A DNA stretch of 64,000 nucleotides, from positions 992,001 to 1,056,000 of the forward strand of contig NZ_CP098514.1 in assembly GCF_023703775.1 (NCBI RefSeq), given 5' to 3'. Shown piece after piece: positions 8,321 through 17,457 of the stretch. Both the position numbers and the translations under genes were made by a program. Origin of the DNA: Haloplanus sp. GDY1 (GTDB taxonomy: Archaea; Halobacteriota; Halobacteria; Halobacteriales; Haloferacaceae). Under the pieces are notes generated by a model. The model worked only from the letters and a program-made list of their open reading frames with translations. It was not told the origin of the DNA and searched no databases. Numbering within the stretch: position 1 is the first letter of the stretch; the number at the start of each line of letters is the position of its first letter.

Positions 8321-9129
8321 CGACACTCTCGAACCACGTTCCCGATCCGCGGCTCATCACGGCGTTCGCCGAGCGGCGAGACGGCCCGTTACACCGCGTC
8401 AACCCCTGGACGAAGGTCGGCGTCGTCGGCGCGCTCGTCCTCGCCGTCACGGTGTTCGACCGCCTCGCGCTCCTGGCCGGACTGTACGGAGCCGTACTGG
8501 TGGTCTACGGACTCGCGGGGCTGCCATACCGACGACTCGCTGGGTGGTACACGCTCCCGCTGCTGTTCATCGTCTCGGTCGCCGGGCCGCTGGCGTTCCT
8601 CGAACCGGGGACGCCGATCGGCGGCGCGCTCTCGACGCCGCTCGGTGAACTCTCGGTCACGTGGGCAGGGCTCGTGCTCTTCGGGGAGCTCAGCTGTCGG
8701 TCACTCACGGTCGTCACGTTCGCCCTGACGGCGTCGATGACGACCAAATACACCGACGTGGCGCACCTGCTCGGACGACTACTCCCACGGCCGATCGACC
8801 AGATCGCGCTGCTCACCTACCGGTTCACGTTCGTCATGATCGAGACGCTCGAGGACCTGGTGAAAGCCGCGCTCTCCCGCGGTGCGAACCTCTCGGAGTT
8901 CTGGTCGAACAAACGGCTGTACGCCAGAATCCTCGGCATGACGATGCTGTCGGCGATCGAGCAGTCAGAACGACTCGTCAAGTCGATGGAAGCCCGTGGC
9001 TACAACGGCGACATCACGCTGTACGGCGACGTCTCGCGGCCACCGATCCACGAACTGGCCGTCGTCGCCGGCTCGTACGTTGCCGTCGTCGGCTACGCAG
9101 CGGTCGCGGTCTACGGGGTGGGACTGTGA
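8317..9129 (+). CDS. nikQ: ECF transporter transmembrane (T) subunit, CbiQ/NikQ
   Basis: 270 residues from a GTG that overlaps the previous stop. The HRVNPWTKVGVVGALVLAV N-terminus and the long C-terminal helices carrying LSRGANLSEF and KSMEARGYNG are the hallmarks of CbiQ proteins. The A-R-G tripeptides are the coupling helices that dock on the ATPase. It transmits ATP-driven movement to the S component. The gene lies in an unbroken operon with GTGA overlaps at both ends. Confidence 0.9.
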   Translation: MTTLSNHVPDPRLITAFAERRDGPLHRVNPWTKVGVVGALVLAVTVFDRLALLAGLYGAVLVVYGLAGLPYRRLAGWYTLPLLFIVSVAGPLAFLEPGTPIGGALSTPLGELSVTWAGLVLFGELSCRSLTVVTFALTASMTTKYTDVAHLLGRLLPRPIDQIALLTYRFTFVMIETLEDLVKAALSRGANLSEFWSNKRLYARILGMTMLSAIEQSERLVKSMEARGYNGDITLYGDVSRPPIHELAVVAGSYVAVVGYAAVAVYGVGL

Positions 9130-10001
9130 GTCGAGACGAGTCACCGCTGGTCGATCTCCAGTGTCAGGCCCACACCTACCCCGACGGGACCGTCGGCATG
9201 CACGACGTCGACTTCTCGGTGTCTCCCGACGAAGTCGTCGCACTCGTCGGCGGCAACGGCGCCGGGAAGTCGACGCTCCTCGAACACCTGAACGCGACGC
9301 TCGTTCCCGACGACGGCGAACTCGTCGTCGACGGCACGCCGATCACCGAAGACAACGAGGCACACGCACGGAGGGAGGTCGGCTTCGTCTTCCAGGACGC
9401 CGATACGCAACTCGTCGCGCCCACGGTCCTCGACGACGTGATGTTCGGCCTCCGGAACGACGGCGTCCCCGGTGACGAAGCGAGAGCGCGCGCTCGCGAG
9501 GCGCTCGCGACCGTCGACGCGAGCCACCTCGAAGACCGCATTCCGCACTACCTGAGCGGTGGCGAGAAGCGCCTCGTCGGCCTCGCCGGTGTACTCGTCC
9601 TCGAACCGAGCGTGATCGTGCTGGACGAACCACTCGCGGGGCTCGACCCCGAGCGGTCCCGACTGGTCGCCGACCGAATCCAGCGGATTCACGAGGACGG
9701 TATCAGCGTCGTCCTGTCGACGCACGACCTCGAATTTGCCGCCGAGGTCGCAGACCGCGTCTGCGTGATGGCCGACGGCAACGTCGTTGGAAGCGGAACG
9801 CCCCGGGAGGTGTTCTACGACGACGCGCTGTTGGCGGACGCGAACCTCCACCCACCGGGTGCGGTTCGTGTGGCTCGCGATGCAGGGTTGGAGGCGACCG
9901 CACGGCCGGTGACGGAAGCGGATCTCGTGTCGCTGCTCGGGGAAGCCAACGATCTGGAACTCACACAGACACCCGCTCCGGATGGGCGCGGACACGACTG
10001 A
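9126..10001 (+). CDS. nikO: ECF transporter ATP-binding subunit, CbiO/NikO
   Basis: 291 residues from a GTG overlapping the nikQ stop. It has Walker A (GGNGAGKST), Q-loop (FQDADTQL), signature (LSGGEKRL), Walker B (VIVLDEPLAGLD) and switch histidine (LSTHDLE). Energy-coupling ATPases normally form a dimer on CbiQ; a single gene implies a homodimer. As no second ATPase accompanies the cobalt module on the opposite strand (10403-11349), this one may serve both. Confidence 0.9.
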   Translation: MSRDESPLVDLQCQAHTYPDGTVGMHDVDFSVSPDEVVALVGGNGAGKSTLLEHLNATLVPDDGELVVDGTPITEDNEAHARREVGFVFQDADTQLVAPTVLDDVMFGLRNDGVPGDEARARAREALATVDASHLEDRIPHYLSGGEKRLVGLAGVLVLEPSVIVLDEPLAGLDPERSRLVADRIQRIHEDGISVVLSTHDLEFAAEVADRVCVMADGNVVGSGTPREVFYDDALLADANLHPPGAVRVARDAGLEATARPVTEADLVSLLGEANDLELTQTPAPDGRGHD

Positions 10002-10402
10002 GAGGCTTCCTCGGTATCTCGCGCCGCTTCCTCGGCGGATCGAGGCCGCGCCTTGCGGTACGCGCGGGTGATCGTGCCGGCGTTTTTCGGCCGTATCACG
10101 CTCGGCCGCTGGACGCCGTACGTCCTGGCAGTGTTCGCGGAGGCGTTTCTCGCGACGGTCGGGCGACTCTCGTCGCCGTGATCCGGTACGGAGTCGAGGA
10201 CCTCGTCGGCTACTTCGTCCCGATCGTCGGGACACCACATCACACCCTGTTGCCGGGCGAACCGATCGTGAACGGACCCGTCCAGCACGTCTCCCCAGCA
10301 CACGAGATCGGGACCGAGGGAGCTGGTGCGCTCACGATACCGGCGACACCGAGTGCAGTTCTGACTCGTCGGGAGAAACGGAGTAACCGACGGAGAGGCG
10401 CT
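10002..10402. other. Gene-poor gap with two small coding-like ORFs
   Basis: No confident gene. On the plus strand a frame ending at 10181 contains a coding-like stretch (VIVPAFFGRITLG...VLAVFAEAFLATVG) with GC-rich third positions. Its stop shares GTGA with a second ORF from 10178 to 10438 (MIRYGVEDLVGYFVPIVG...). The second runs into the convergent PDGLE gene and has no recognisable domain. They may be remains of a former transporter accessory gene or chance ORFs in GC-rich DNA. Confidence 0.3.
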
Positions 10403-10714
10403 TCAGCGGCCGGCAGCCAGTACCCGTCCAAGTCCTAGCGCGAGTGTGAGCGTGAGCAGAGTACCGAGGAGTGCGCCACCGAGTGTCCCAACGTGTGGTC
10501 CCAGTCCCGGTAGTGCGTATCCCGAAAGGAGGCTAAGTCCCGTCGGGACGGCGTCGGAGGCCACACCGGCGAGTGCAGCGGCGTTCTCCATCGGCTCTGC
10601 GTACCCGGTCCGCGCGGATGCCCATGCGAATGCCGGTGCGAGCACCACGAGCCCGAGGACCCCGGCAAGCGAGCGTCGTTGCCACGGTGTCCGGGCAAAC
10701 GATCGGGCGCTCAT
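10403..10714 (-). CDS. Small CbiN-like (PDGLE-type) membrane protein of a second cobalt ECF module
   Basis: 103 residues with an N-terminal helix (LAGVLGLVVLAPAFAWASARTG) and a C-terminal helix (GTLGGALLGTLLTLTLALGLG) flanking an extracellular loop. Its position after cbiM, sharing ATGA, is typical of PDGLE/CbiN helpers. It should help the CbiM encoded upstream to bind cobalt. No CbiQ or CbiO follows on this strand. Confidence 0.7.
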   Translation of the reverse strand: MSARSFARTPWQRRSLAGVLGLVVLAPAFAWASARTGYAEPMENAAALAGVASDAVPTGLSLLSGYALPGLGPHVGTLGGALLGTLLTLTLALGLGRVLAAGR

Positions 10715-11349
10715 ACGCGAACCCCCTCCGGCTGGAGCCGTTCGGATTCGACGCCGGCGCGATCGAGAAGCCGCACGCCTGCGAGGGTGAGTACACCCTC
10801 ACCGATGCCGAGGAGGAAGTGACCGCCAGTCATGACGGCGACGACCGCGAGGAACTCACCGGTGAAGCCCGGTGAGACGCCGAGTTGGAGCCCGGCAGAT
10901 GCAGCGGCGGCGGTGATCCCGATCCATCCGCTGGCCACGATCGCTAGCGGTTCGTTGCGGTCTGCGAGTGCCGCGTAGACTGCGTACCCGACGTACGCCT
11001 GGACGATCGCCATGTTCCAGATGTTCGCTCCGAGTGCGAGCGCACCGCCGTCACCGAAGACGAGCGCCTGAACGGCAACGACGAGAGCGACGGCGAGTGC
11101 CCCCAAGTGGGGGCCGAGTACGACCGCGGCGAACGCACCGCCGACGAAGTGCGCACTCGTCCCGCCAGGGATGGGCCAGTTGAGCATCTGTGCGGCGAAC
11201 ACTGCCGCCGCGACGATCGCGAACAGCTGAATCCGATACTCGGTCAGCGAGTCACGTGTCCGCATTGCGGCGACGGCCAATACCGCACCGGTGAGCAGGA
11301 CGAACGTGCCTGCCATCCACGGGTGTAAGAAGCCATCCGGTGTGTGCAT
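10711..11349 (-). CDS. cbiM: ECF cobalt transporter substrate-binding subunit CbiM
   Basis: 212 residues, about seven membrane helices. The N-terminus MHTPDGFLHPWMAG has the conserved Met-His start whose free amino group and His2 bind the metal in CbiM. MLNWPIPGGTSAHFVGGAFAAV and LGANIWNMAIVQAYVGY are family signatures. It is closer to classic CbiM than the nikM-like gene at 7311, suggesting cobalt for B12. The promoter region has TATA-like ataaagtataaac near 11388-11400. The gene lies convergent to the nikMNQO operon and lacks its own energising subunits. Confidence 0.88.
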   Translation of the reverse strand: MHTPDGFLHPWMAGTFVLLTGAVLAVAAMRTRDSLTEYRIQLFAIVAAAVFAAQMLNWPIPGGTSAHFVGGAFAAVVLGPHLGALAVALVVAVQALVFGDGGALALGANIWNMAIVQAYVGYAVYAALADRNEPLAIVASGWIGITAAAASAGLQLGVSPGFTGEFLAVVAVMTGGHFLLGIGEGVLTLAGVRLLDRAGVESERLQPEGVRV

Positions 11350-11866
11350 CGATTTCTGATTCCGCAGGTCGCGACATATGGCTTCCGAAATAAAGTATAA
11401 ACGTCCAACTATAGTCGGTAGCTATTCGGACAGCCAACCAAGTACCATCCGTTGCGCACGGACTTCGACGTCCCGGCCTGTCGAACAAGTGTGACCTCGT
11501 CCCGGAGGACTGATTCGCCGAGATGGAAGCCGTACCCGAGACACTCCCGCCAGGAGCGACGGTCATCCGAACGGAACGCGGCGCCGTCGACCCCGAGGAG
11601 CCTCCGAAGGGGACCGCTCCGGGATCGACGATCGTCCTCGAAGTGACCATCGTACGAGAGGGGCGACCGGGAGCCCTGACGTACGAGGACGCCCAGGCCG
11701 GAGGGTCACCGAATCTCGAAGCAGACGGGGAGCGGACCCACGACGTGACGTGGGACGACGATACCGCCGTGCCCCATCGGTTCGAGAGAGTCGATCAAGA
11801 CGGGTGGGGAGGATCGTCCGCCGGCAGACGGGCTCCGTGCCGCGGTGGCGACGCGAAGCGTGTCAC
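11350..11866. other. 517-base gap with the cbiM promoter and one doubtful ORF
   Basis: The right side of cbiM carries its TATA-like region (11388-11400). On the plus strand an acidic ORF opens at 11523 (MEAVPETLPPGATVIRTERG...) with coding-like third positions for about 95 codons. It then runs through the small reverse gene at 11867 to a stop at 11994-11996. I see no domain and no clear promoter. It may be a degraded gene. Nothing else was recognised here. Confidence 0.3.
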
Positions 11867-12001
11867 TCAGGCGGTGACGCCGAGCGTTTCTAGTTCCTCC
11901 GTGGAGTATTCAGCGCGAAGTTCTTCCGTCGAGTGTTCCTCGATAACCTCCGCTCGCTCTTCGTCACTCATCTCGGTCAGGTCGCCGAAGCAGTGACACA
12001 T
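11867..12001 (-). CDS. 44-residue Cys-His-Cys small protein
   Basis: A complete small gene: MCHCFGDLTEMSDEERAEVI, then a charged helix (EEHSTEELRAEYSTEELETL) ending GVTA. The N-terminal C-H-C could bind a metal with a partner or by dimerising. The rest is predicted helical, with a repeated STEEL pattern. Reading-frame integrity and strongly acidic composition support a real gene. An AT-rich stretch follows upstream (12030-12120). I believe similar short proteins occur in other haloarchaea, but no function is known to me. Confidence 0.65.
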   Translation of the reverse strand: MCHCFGDLTEMSDEERAEVIEEHSTEELRAEYSTEELETLGVTA

Positions 12002-12245
12002 TGCAACCGTACCTGGGTTCCAGAGCTACTAAATTCCTGTCAGCACGTTTCTGGGGAGTTGTGTAATATGGAGTGTGAGATAGTAACTATTGGTAATTTT
12101 ATCTACGAATTAATATTCGTCGAACGGTATCGGCCGAGATGACGACCGTGAAGTCACCCGTCGAGTCGACGCTGGGGGTCCCGGTGAGACCGGAAGTCCC
12201 ACGTCGCCCGTTTCGGGTGGTGGTGGACTCGGCGCGGGGCGAGCG

Positions 12246-12665
12246 TCAGGTCGTCGCGGAGCGGTGACGAAGCGTGGTTTCGATGCCGCCGACGAGCCCG
12301 GCGACGGCGACGATCCCGATCCAGAGGAGGACGTACCAGCCGAACGGGGTTGGATCGACGGGGGTCGCACTGGTCCGGTGTGTCCGCCAGGTCAGCCCCG
12401 TCGACAGCGTGAGGAGGCTGCCGACGAGGAGGGGTGGGGAAACCGTGTCGAATCTGACGTACAGTATCCCGGGGACACTACCGAGAAGCACCATCCCGAG
12501 GACGACGTAGCCGACGTACAGCGGTTCGGTGGCGGCCGTGGCGAGTAGATCCTCGAATCCGAAATAGGTCCACAGCAGCGCGGCGATACCGGCGTGGACG
12601 ATGCCAGCAGTCCCACCGACCGTGAGCGGGGACGGGATCGTATCGAGGTGGAGGGACGGCGTCAT
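12246..12665 (-). CDS. Four-helix membrane protein of unknown function
   Basis: 139 residues with four hydrophobic segments (about 20-40, 46-68, 75-95, 108-128) and short charged loops. The N-terminus MTPSLHLDTIPSPLTVGG has no signal peptide. No motif or family was recognised. It diverges from the LURP-like gene at 12763. The 244 bases between its end and the small gene at 12001 hold no ORF I trust. Confidence 0.65.
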   Translation of the reverse strand: MTPSLHLDTIPSPLTVGGTAGIVHAGIAALLWTYFGFEDLLATAATEPLYVGYVVLGMVLLGSVPGILYVRFDTVSPPLLVGSLLTLSTGLTWRTHRTSATPVDPTPFGWYVLLWIGIVAVAGLVGGIETTLRHRSATT

Positions 12666-12762
12666 ACGTGCGTCGGTGGTGTTATCTCAACGGCAAGAAT
12701 CTTGCTCCGATCTACCGGCCCGAGCAGAAGGCTTTTCTCCGAACGTGAGCCATCAGTCACCC

Positions 12763-13365
12763 ATGTCCGAGCCCTCCACGTCCGGATCGGCGTCGACCCC
12801 GTACGACATCTCCACCGTCGATCTCGACGACGATCGCTACGAGGTCACGCAGTCGGCGATCCGGAACAAGTACGTCGTCCGCGACAGCGCCGGCAACGTC
12901 GTCCTGCGCGGGAAGCAGAAGCTGTTCAAGATGAAAGAGGAGTTCCCGTTCGTGAACGGGAACGACGAGGACGCGTTCACGGTGAAAGCCGGCGGCATCA
13001 TGGACGTGGCAGGGAACTACGCGATCACGGACGCGAAAACCGGCGAGGAGGTCGTCGTCCTCGACGAGGACTTTTCGCTGTTCGTGGAGAACTGGACGAT
13101 CCGTGACCCCGACACGGGAGAGTCGCTGGCGACGATCCGATCGAAGAGCAAACCCCTTGCGGCGCTCCGGCATCTCGTCTCCGTCGCGAACCTCATCCCG
13201 AACAAGTACGAGATATTCGACGCCGACGGCGCTCACGTCGGCGACATCGAGGGGCAGTTCTCGTTGCGGGACACCTACACGGTCAGCATCGACGACGCCA
13301 GCACGGTCCCGAAAGAGGCGGTGGTCGCCGCCGCGTGCATCCTCGACGCTCTCGAAAACCAGTGA
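12763..13365 (+). CDS. LURP-one-related / scramblase-like beta-barrel protein
   Basis: 200 residues. YDISTVDLDDDRYEVTQSAIRNKYVVRDSAGNVVL begins a tubby-like beta structure, followed by repeated strand pairs (YAITDAKTGEEVVVLDEDF, WTIRDPDTGESLATI, YEIFDADGAHVGDI). These are characteristic of the LOR (LURP-one related, DUF567) family. Members are soluble or membrane-peripheral; their biochemical role is unsettled. The TATA-like gcttttc at 12731-12737 lies about 28 bases before the ATG, so the start is well placed. The hairpin at 13387 probably ends the transcript. Confidence 0.75.
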   Translation: MSEPSTSGSASTPYDISTVDLDDDRYEVTQSAIRNKYVVRDSAGNVVLRGKQKLFKMKEEFPFVNGNDEDAFTVKAGGIMDVAGNYAITDAKTGEEVVVLDEDFSLFVENWTIRDPDTGESLATIRSKSKPLAALRHLVSVANLIPNKYEIFDADGAHVGDIEGQFSLRDTYTVSIDDASTVPKEAVVAAACILDALENQ

Positions 13366-13386
13366 GCTACCGTCCCGTACGCTGTG

Positions 13387-13415
13387 GTCCCCCTCCCGTT
13401 CGTTGAGGGGGGGAC
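13387..13415. terminator. GC-rich hairpin after the LURP-like gene
   Basis: GTCCCCCTC pairs with GAGGGGGGGAC across a loop of about nine bases (C-rich left arm 13387-13395, G-rich right arm 13405-13415), 22 bases past the stop. It lies between the ends of two convergent genes, a typical place for a bidirectional transcript end. Confidence 0.45.
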
Positions 13416-13658
13416 GCGACCGGTCCCAACTACCTCGCGGTCGCAACCTCGTGTCACGGTCGGGACTCGACCCGGCGATAGATTTCGACTCGCCGCGAAC
13501 TGTACTCGACGCCGTCCGTGACGAGCAGAATACGGGAACCGGCCGCCGAATAGAGCGCGACGGCGAGCAATCCTGCTGTGTCCACCACGCTGCCGTGACC
13601 GACGACGAACGGGCGTCGGGAGGGCATCCTCCGGACCGTCTTCCCCAGGAGTTCGGTG

Positions 13659-14588
13659 TTACCGCCCCGGAACGTCATCGGATCTGCGACGACTGGCCCC
13701 GATGTTACCCAACCGGGTACACAGGGAGCCGGAGGGTAAGCCCACCACCTCGTTGGGATAGAGCGTCTGGACCGTCACGCCTCCGCTGTGAGTGATCAGT
13801 ACGACGAGCGCCCACCAGGCGGGGTCGGTGGGCTCGGACAGCGACCAGTCGTGCTGGACCTGGCCGCCGCCCCCCGTAGACACCGAAATGGAGTATGCAC
13901 CGGTCGTGCGAGTCACCCTCGGTTGCACAGTCAGTGGGAGCGAAGTCCGGTAGTCCCGATCCAGTACGACCTCCCCAGCGGCGTCGGAGATACGGACGTC
14001 GACCTCGTGACCGCTCTGATCCGGCTGGTCGTAGTTCGGCGGCGTCTCGAAATCGTAGATCTGGAACCGTGCCGACGATCTCTCCCCCTCACCGGAGCCG
14101 GTGACGATCGGCTCCGCACACCGGTAGGCGTCGAACGGAATCCGCCGGTGGACGTCCGAGCCGACGAAGTGGGCGACGCTGGCGGCATTTCGGCGCGCGC
14201 GACGCGACGCGCCGTCCGGGTCGTAGTACTGTGCGGAGCCACGACACGTCGACAGCAGGTAATAGCCCGCGTCAGTCGCGTACACGACGGCAGCGTCCGT
14301 GGGCTCGACGGTGATCTCGGTGGCGGGTTGGGCGGTTCCGAACCCGCCGACGAGTTCGTTGTAGACGTACCGTCGTTCGTGCGCCTCGACGAACGAGCGC
14401 GCCGCCGCCTCGTTCGAGACGCCGTCCGGGGTCGGCAGCGGCTTCTCCTCGGTGAGGGTGTGCACCTCCGGTGGCGGCGTTGGCTCGGGCGTGGGGCTCG
14501 GATCTCGAACGGGACCGGAGGTCGTCGAACACCCGGACAGCACTCCGGATCCACACGCGACCGCTGCGAGGAAGTCACGGCGTCTCAT
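13659..14588 (-). CDS. Exported lipoprotein of unknown function
   Basis: 309 residues. MRRRDFLAAVACGSGVLSGC is a Tat-type signal (RRRDF) followed by a lipobox ending at Cys20, so a Tat-exported lipoprotein is likely. A Pro/Thr-rich spacer follows (PSPTPEPTPPPE). The mature domain has no recognised family; it contains a short STGGGGQ linker and several acidic beta-like stretches. I start at the MRRRDF methionine (14588) rather than further upstream because the signal must be N-terminal. It sits alone between two convergent or divergent membrane genes. Confidence 0.7.
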   Translation of the reverse strand: MRRRDFLAAVACGSGVLSGCSTTSGPVRDPSPTPEPTPPPEVHTLTEEKPLPTPDGVSNEAAARSFVEAHERRYVYNELVGGFGTAQPATEITVEPTDAAVVYATDAGYYLLSTCRGSAQYYDPDGASRRARRNAASVAHFVGSDVHRRIPFDAYRCAEPIVTGSGEGERSSARFQIYDFETPPNYDQPDQSGHEVDVRISDAAGEVVLDRDYRTSLPLTVQPRVTRTTGAYSISVSTGGGGQVQHDWSLSEPTDPAWWALVVLITHSGGVTVQTLYPNEVVGLPSGSLCTRLGNIGASRRRSDDVPGR

Positions 14589-15054
14589 CGGTACCACGTG
14601 CCGGGCTGCTGTTGAGAGCGACACGGTCTGGAGGGCATGGAAGGGTGTATGTGGATCGGACTGCATAGAACTGTTCACGAGACGGTCGTTCTGCGCCGTA
14701 ACGCTGGTCGAATAGGGTGATGCGTTCCCAACTTACGGGACGTTCGATCCGATCATCCAGGCGACTCCGTTCGTCACACGACAGCACGAGCGGAGACCGG
14801 CGACGACGAAACGGCCGTTTCCGAACCGGATCCGGTTCGGAGAGAACAGGGGTATAACTGCGGGATCCCGGACCCCACTCGTACTACGGGGAGTATATCC
14901 GTTCTGCACTGACCGACCCCGAAGGCTGAACGGGCGTGCAACCGCTCGCTGACGCTCCGTCACGCTTCGCGCCTCACGGACTCGGCAGGTCGTTCAGGAC
15001 GCGTTTTATCTACCCCCAGACATTCCGTCCCTCCTTGCATACCACCGTCGCACG
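14589..15054. other. 466-base intergenic region
   Basis: Between a lipoprotein gene (leftward) and a membrane-protein gene (rightward), so it should hold both promoters. The TATA-like tttatc at 15004-15009 fits the rightward gene. Short ORFs on both strands lack coding character. I see no RNA gene or repeat here. Confidence 0.5.
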
Positions 15055-16002
15055 ATGGTCCCCCATCTCGACGCGGCCCGCACACGATCGGCTGCCGCGG
15101 TAGTCGGTGGCACGATCTGGACGTTCGTTCCGGCGCTTTTCGTCACCGTCCCGTGGTTCGTCGATGTCGCGATCATCGTTCCCCCGTGTCTCGCTCTCGG
15201 GGTTCTGGAGGTACGATCCAGATACGGACGCGTGCTGGGTCGGTCCGGAGCCACCGGAACGCGACTCCTGGGCGCCGGACTGATCGGTGGCTTTCTCGCC
15301 CTGTTCGCGAACGCGATCTATCCGGACGCCCTGTTCAAGCTTCTGGTCGTCGGACTACCGTTATTCGTCGGTGGGATCTGCGTCGCACTCGGCACGCTCC
15401 TTCTCGCGTATCGTCTGTGGCACCTCTCGCTCGTTTCGACGCCCCTCGCGGCGATCTGGGGCCTGGCCGTACCCGCGAGTCTCGCACTCAACGCAGCCAT
15501 CACCCCGCACACGAACGCCGGCATCGGGCTGTACGGACTCGCCTGGATCATCGTCGGCGTCCACCTCTGGCGCACGACCGGAGACGTACTGACGGTCGAC
15601 GAACGAGGTCGCCCGCGTGCGGCGTGCGTCACGTGGGACGTCACCGTCGTCACTGCGGGACTCGGTGGCGCGGCGTTGAGTATCGTCGGGGCCGGAGGGT
15701 TCGTCCCGCTTGGACCGATCACGGGGATCGCGTTCGTCGGACTGACACCGCCGTTCGATGCGTTTCACCTCGTGACGGGACTGTGTGGACTCGGTACTGT
15801 CGCAGTTCGGCGCCCGCGGTACGCGACCCTGTACGATCGGTACGCGGGACTCGGGTATCTCGTGCTCGCACTCGTACTACTCGGACAGGTACTCACTCCG
15901 TATCGACTCGTCACGGCCCACTGGTCACTGCTGTTTCTCCACTTCCCGATCGGGATACTGTTGACTGTCGCGGGGTTCGCGGGCTCTTCTCGGAGTGAGT
16001 GA
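15055..16002 (+). CDS. Polytopic membrane protein of unknown function
   Basis: 315 residues with about nine membrane segments and very short loops, starting MVPHLDAARTRSAAAVVGG. Hydrophobic stretches are spaced evenly from residue ~15 to ~308. There is no transporter motif, heme-type histidine pair or nucleotide-binding site that I recognise. A TATA-like element lies about 48 bases upstream, giving a short leader of ~22 bases. It converges with the HTH gene at 16033, 30 bases away. Confidence 0.65.
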   Translation: MVPHLDAARTRSAAAVVGGTIWTFVPALFVTVPWFVDVAIIVPPCLALGVLEVRSRYGRVLGRSGATGTRLLGAGLIGGFLALFANAIYPDALFKLLVVGLPLFVGGICVALGTLLLAYRLWHLSLVSTPLAAIWGLAVPASLALNAAITPHTNAGIGLYGLAWIIVGVHLWRTTGDVLTVDERGRPRAACVTWDVTVVTAGLGGAALSIVGAGGFVPLGPITGIAFVGLTPPFDAFHLVTGLCGLGTVAVRRPRYATLYDRYAGLGYLVLALVLLGQVLTPYRLVTAHWSLLFLHFPIGILLTVAGFAGSSRSE

Positions 16003-16032
16003 TCGCTCGTCCACCAGCCGACGGATCCCGAG

Positions 16033-16656
16033 CTACTGCATCGACTTCGCGTCGCCGTCGATCGAGGACTGCACGAGCGGGAGAGACAGGAGATCGTTCC
16101 GGAACGCAACGATCACGGCGAGGCTCGACAGACACGCCAGACCGGTCGCGAAGACCACCACACCGGGCGAGAGCATCTCGATGGGTGTCCCCGCGAACGT
16201 CCGGGACGGGGGCGACCCGTTCGACCCGAGGAGCCGCTGAACGACGACTGCCACGCCCGCGAGGAGACCGGCTCCGCCGGTGAGTTCGGACAGGAGTTCC
16301 ACGACGGTCTTCCGGTCGTCGTCGTCCCCGGCGACGATCACGAGCGGCGACCCAGACACGGCGTAGACGTCCATCTCTCTCCCCTTTTCCGAGTAGACCG
16401 TGTCGACCACGTCGACGACGCCCGCCTCGTGGAGGCGATTCAGGTGGTAGTGGACGTTCTGGAGGGTGGTGTCGACGTCGTCGGCGACGTCGTTCGCCGT
16501 GACCGGTCCGTCCTGCAGAACCGAGACGATATCCTGCGCCGTCCCCGAAGAGAGCGCTTCGAGGGCATCGTCGGCACACTCGGTGCCGAATTCGAGTACG
16601 CGAGCCGTGGACTCGTCGTCGTCCGGGGCGTCCGGGGCCGTCGGAAAGTATGACAT
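16033..16656 (-). CDS. Membrane-anchored ArsR-like transcription regulator
   Basis: 207 residues. Residues ~30-90 form a winged-helix (SSGTAQDIVSVLQDGPVTANDVADDVDTTLQNVHYHLNRLHEAGVV), the ArsR type common in haloarchaea. After a regulatory stretch, two hydrophobic segments follow (LTGGAGLLAGVAVVVQRLL and LSPGVVVFATGLACLSSLAVIV). A DNA-binding head with a membrane tail suggests sensing of an envelope signal. The TATA-like taatag region at 16687-16692 sits near -30, so the ATG at 16656 is likely correct. Its targets are unknown; the lipoprotein/ABC operon upstream is a possibility. Confidence 0.72.
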   Translation of the reverse strand: MSYFPTAPDAPDDDESTARVLEFGTECADDALEALSSGTAQDIVSVLQDGPVTANDVADDVDTTLQNVHYHLNRLHEAGVVDVVDTVYSEKGREMDVYAVSGSPLVIVAGDDDDRKTVVELLSELTGGAGLLAGVAVVVQRLLGSNGSPPSRTFAGTPIEMLSPGVVVFATGLACLSSLAVIVAFRNDLLSLPLVQSSIDGDAKSMQ

Positions 16657-16884
16657 CGGTCGTGGGGACGGTGTACAGTCGTCGCATAATAGCTTGTTGA
16701 CGTATCGTCGGTTAAGCGCCCGTTCTACGTCGGGAGTGGCGGTGAAATGCGGTCCCCGCGATCAAGACCGCTCCCGTAAGTAGGTGATCGTCCTTCCGAG
16801 CATCTACTAACCAGCCGCTACCCATTCGGTCCCACCGACACTGATCGGTCGCGTCGTACGCACCGTCGATCGAAGCCTCCGGCC

Positions 16885-17457
16885 TCACAGCAGCCGTTTC
16901 GTCGCGATCGTCACCGCTATCTCGGGGGCAAACGACCGCCACCCGTCAGTGTCGTCCCTCGTGTACTCGAATATCGGCGGCTCGAACTCGCCACGAACGT
17001 AGGCGGTGCCCGCCTCACGAATCCCGTCACCGTGCAGTTCGTACGTTTCGCTAACCGTCTCTCCGGGGTCGAGGGTCCGGACGAGGTGCGTCGAATCGGT
17101 CCCGTAGTTCCGCCGACTCTCGATGTCGGCGTGGTCACTGGCTTCGTACTGCTCCGTCCAGAGCAGCGTTCCCGCCGGACCCTCGGTGTCGAGCGAGTCG
17201 ACGAGTTTCAGGAGTCCGAACGGCCACACGCCCGTATTCCGCACGCGGAGTGGTCGATCCTCCCGGGTTGTTAGCTCGAAGTCGAGCAGCGCTGGGTGTT
17301 CGATGACGGCATCGGGATCCGCGATCGTCACGTCGAACTCGACCGGTGCCGATGACGTCACCTCGACGTCCGTGATCGTGTACTCCGACGCACCCAGACA
17401 GCCTGCGAGGCTCGCCATCGACGTGCCGGCCGCGGCGAGCAGGGCACGTCGCCTCAT
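16885..17457 (-). CDS. Lipoprotein linked to an ABC exporter operon
   Basis: 190 residues. MRRRALLAAAGTSMASLAGC is a Tat-like signal with a lipobox ending at Cys20. The mature part is a single beta-rich domain (ITDVEVTSSAPVEFDVTIAD...LELTTRED-like strands) resembling the immunoglobulin-like exported proteins of haloarchaea, without an identified family. Its ATG overlaps the end of the ABC ATPase gene by four bases, so it is the third gene of that operon. It may be an extracellular partner of the exporter. Confidence 0.7.
   Translation of the reverse strand: MRRRALLAAAGTSMASLAGCLGASEYTITDVEVTSSAPVEFDVTIADPDAVIEHPALLDFELTTREDRPLRVRNTGVWPFGLLKLVDSLDTEGPAGTLLWTEQYEASDHADIESRRNYGTDSTHLVRTLDPGETVSETYELHGDGIREAGTAYVRGEFEPPIFEYTRDDTDGWRSFAPEIAVTIATKRLL

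Noticed and set aside
11350-11460. Possible cobalamin riboswitch before cbiM
   Set aside because: The region is short and lacks the B12-box; the TATA sits too close to the ATG for a large leader.
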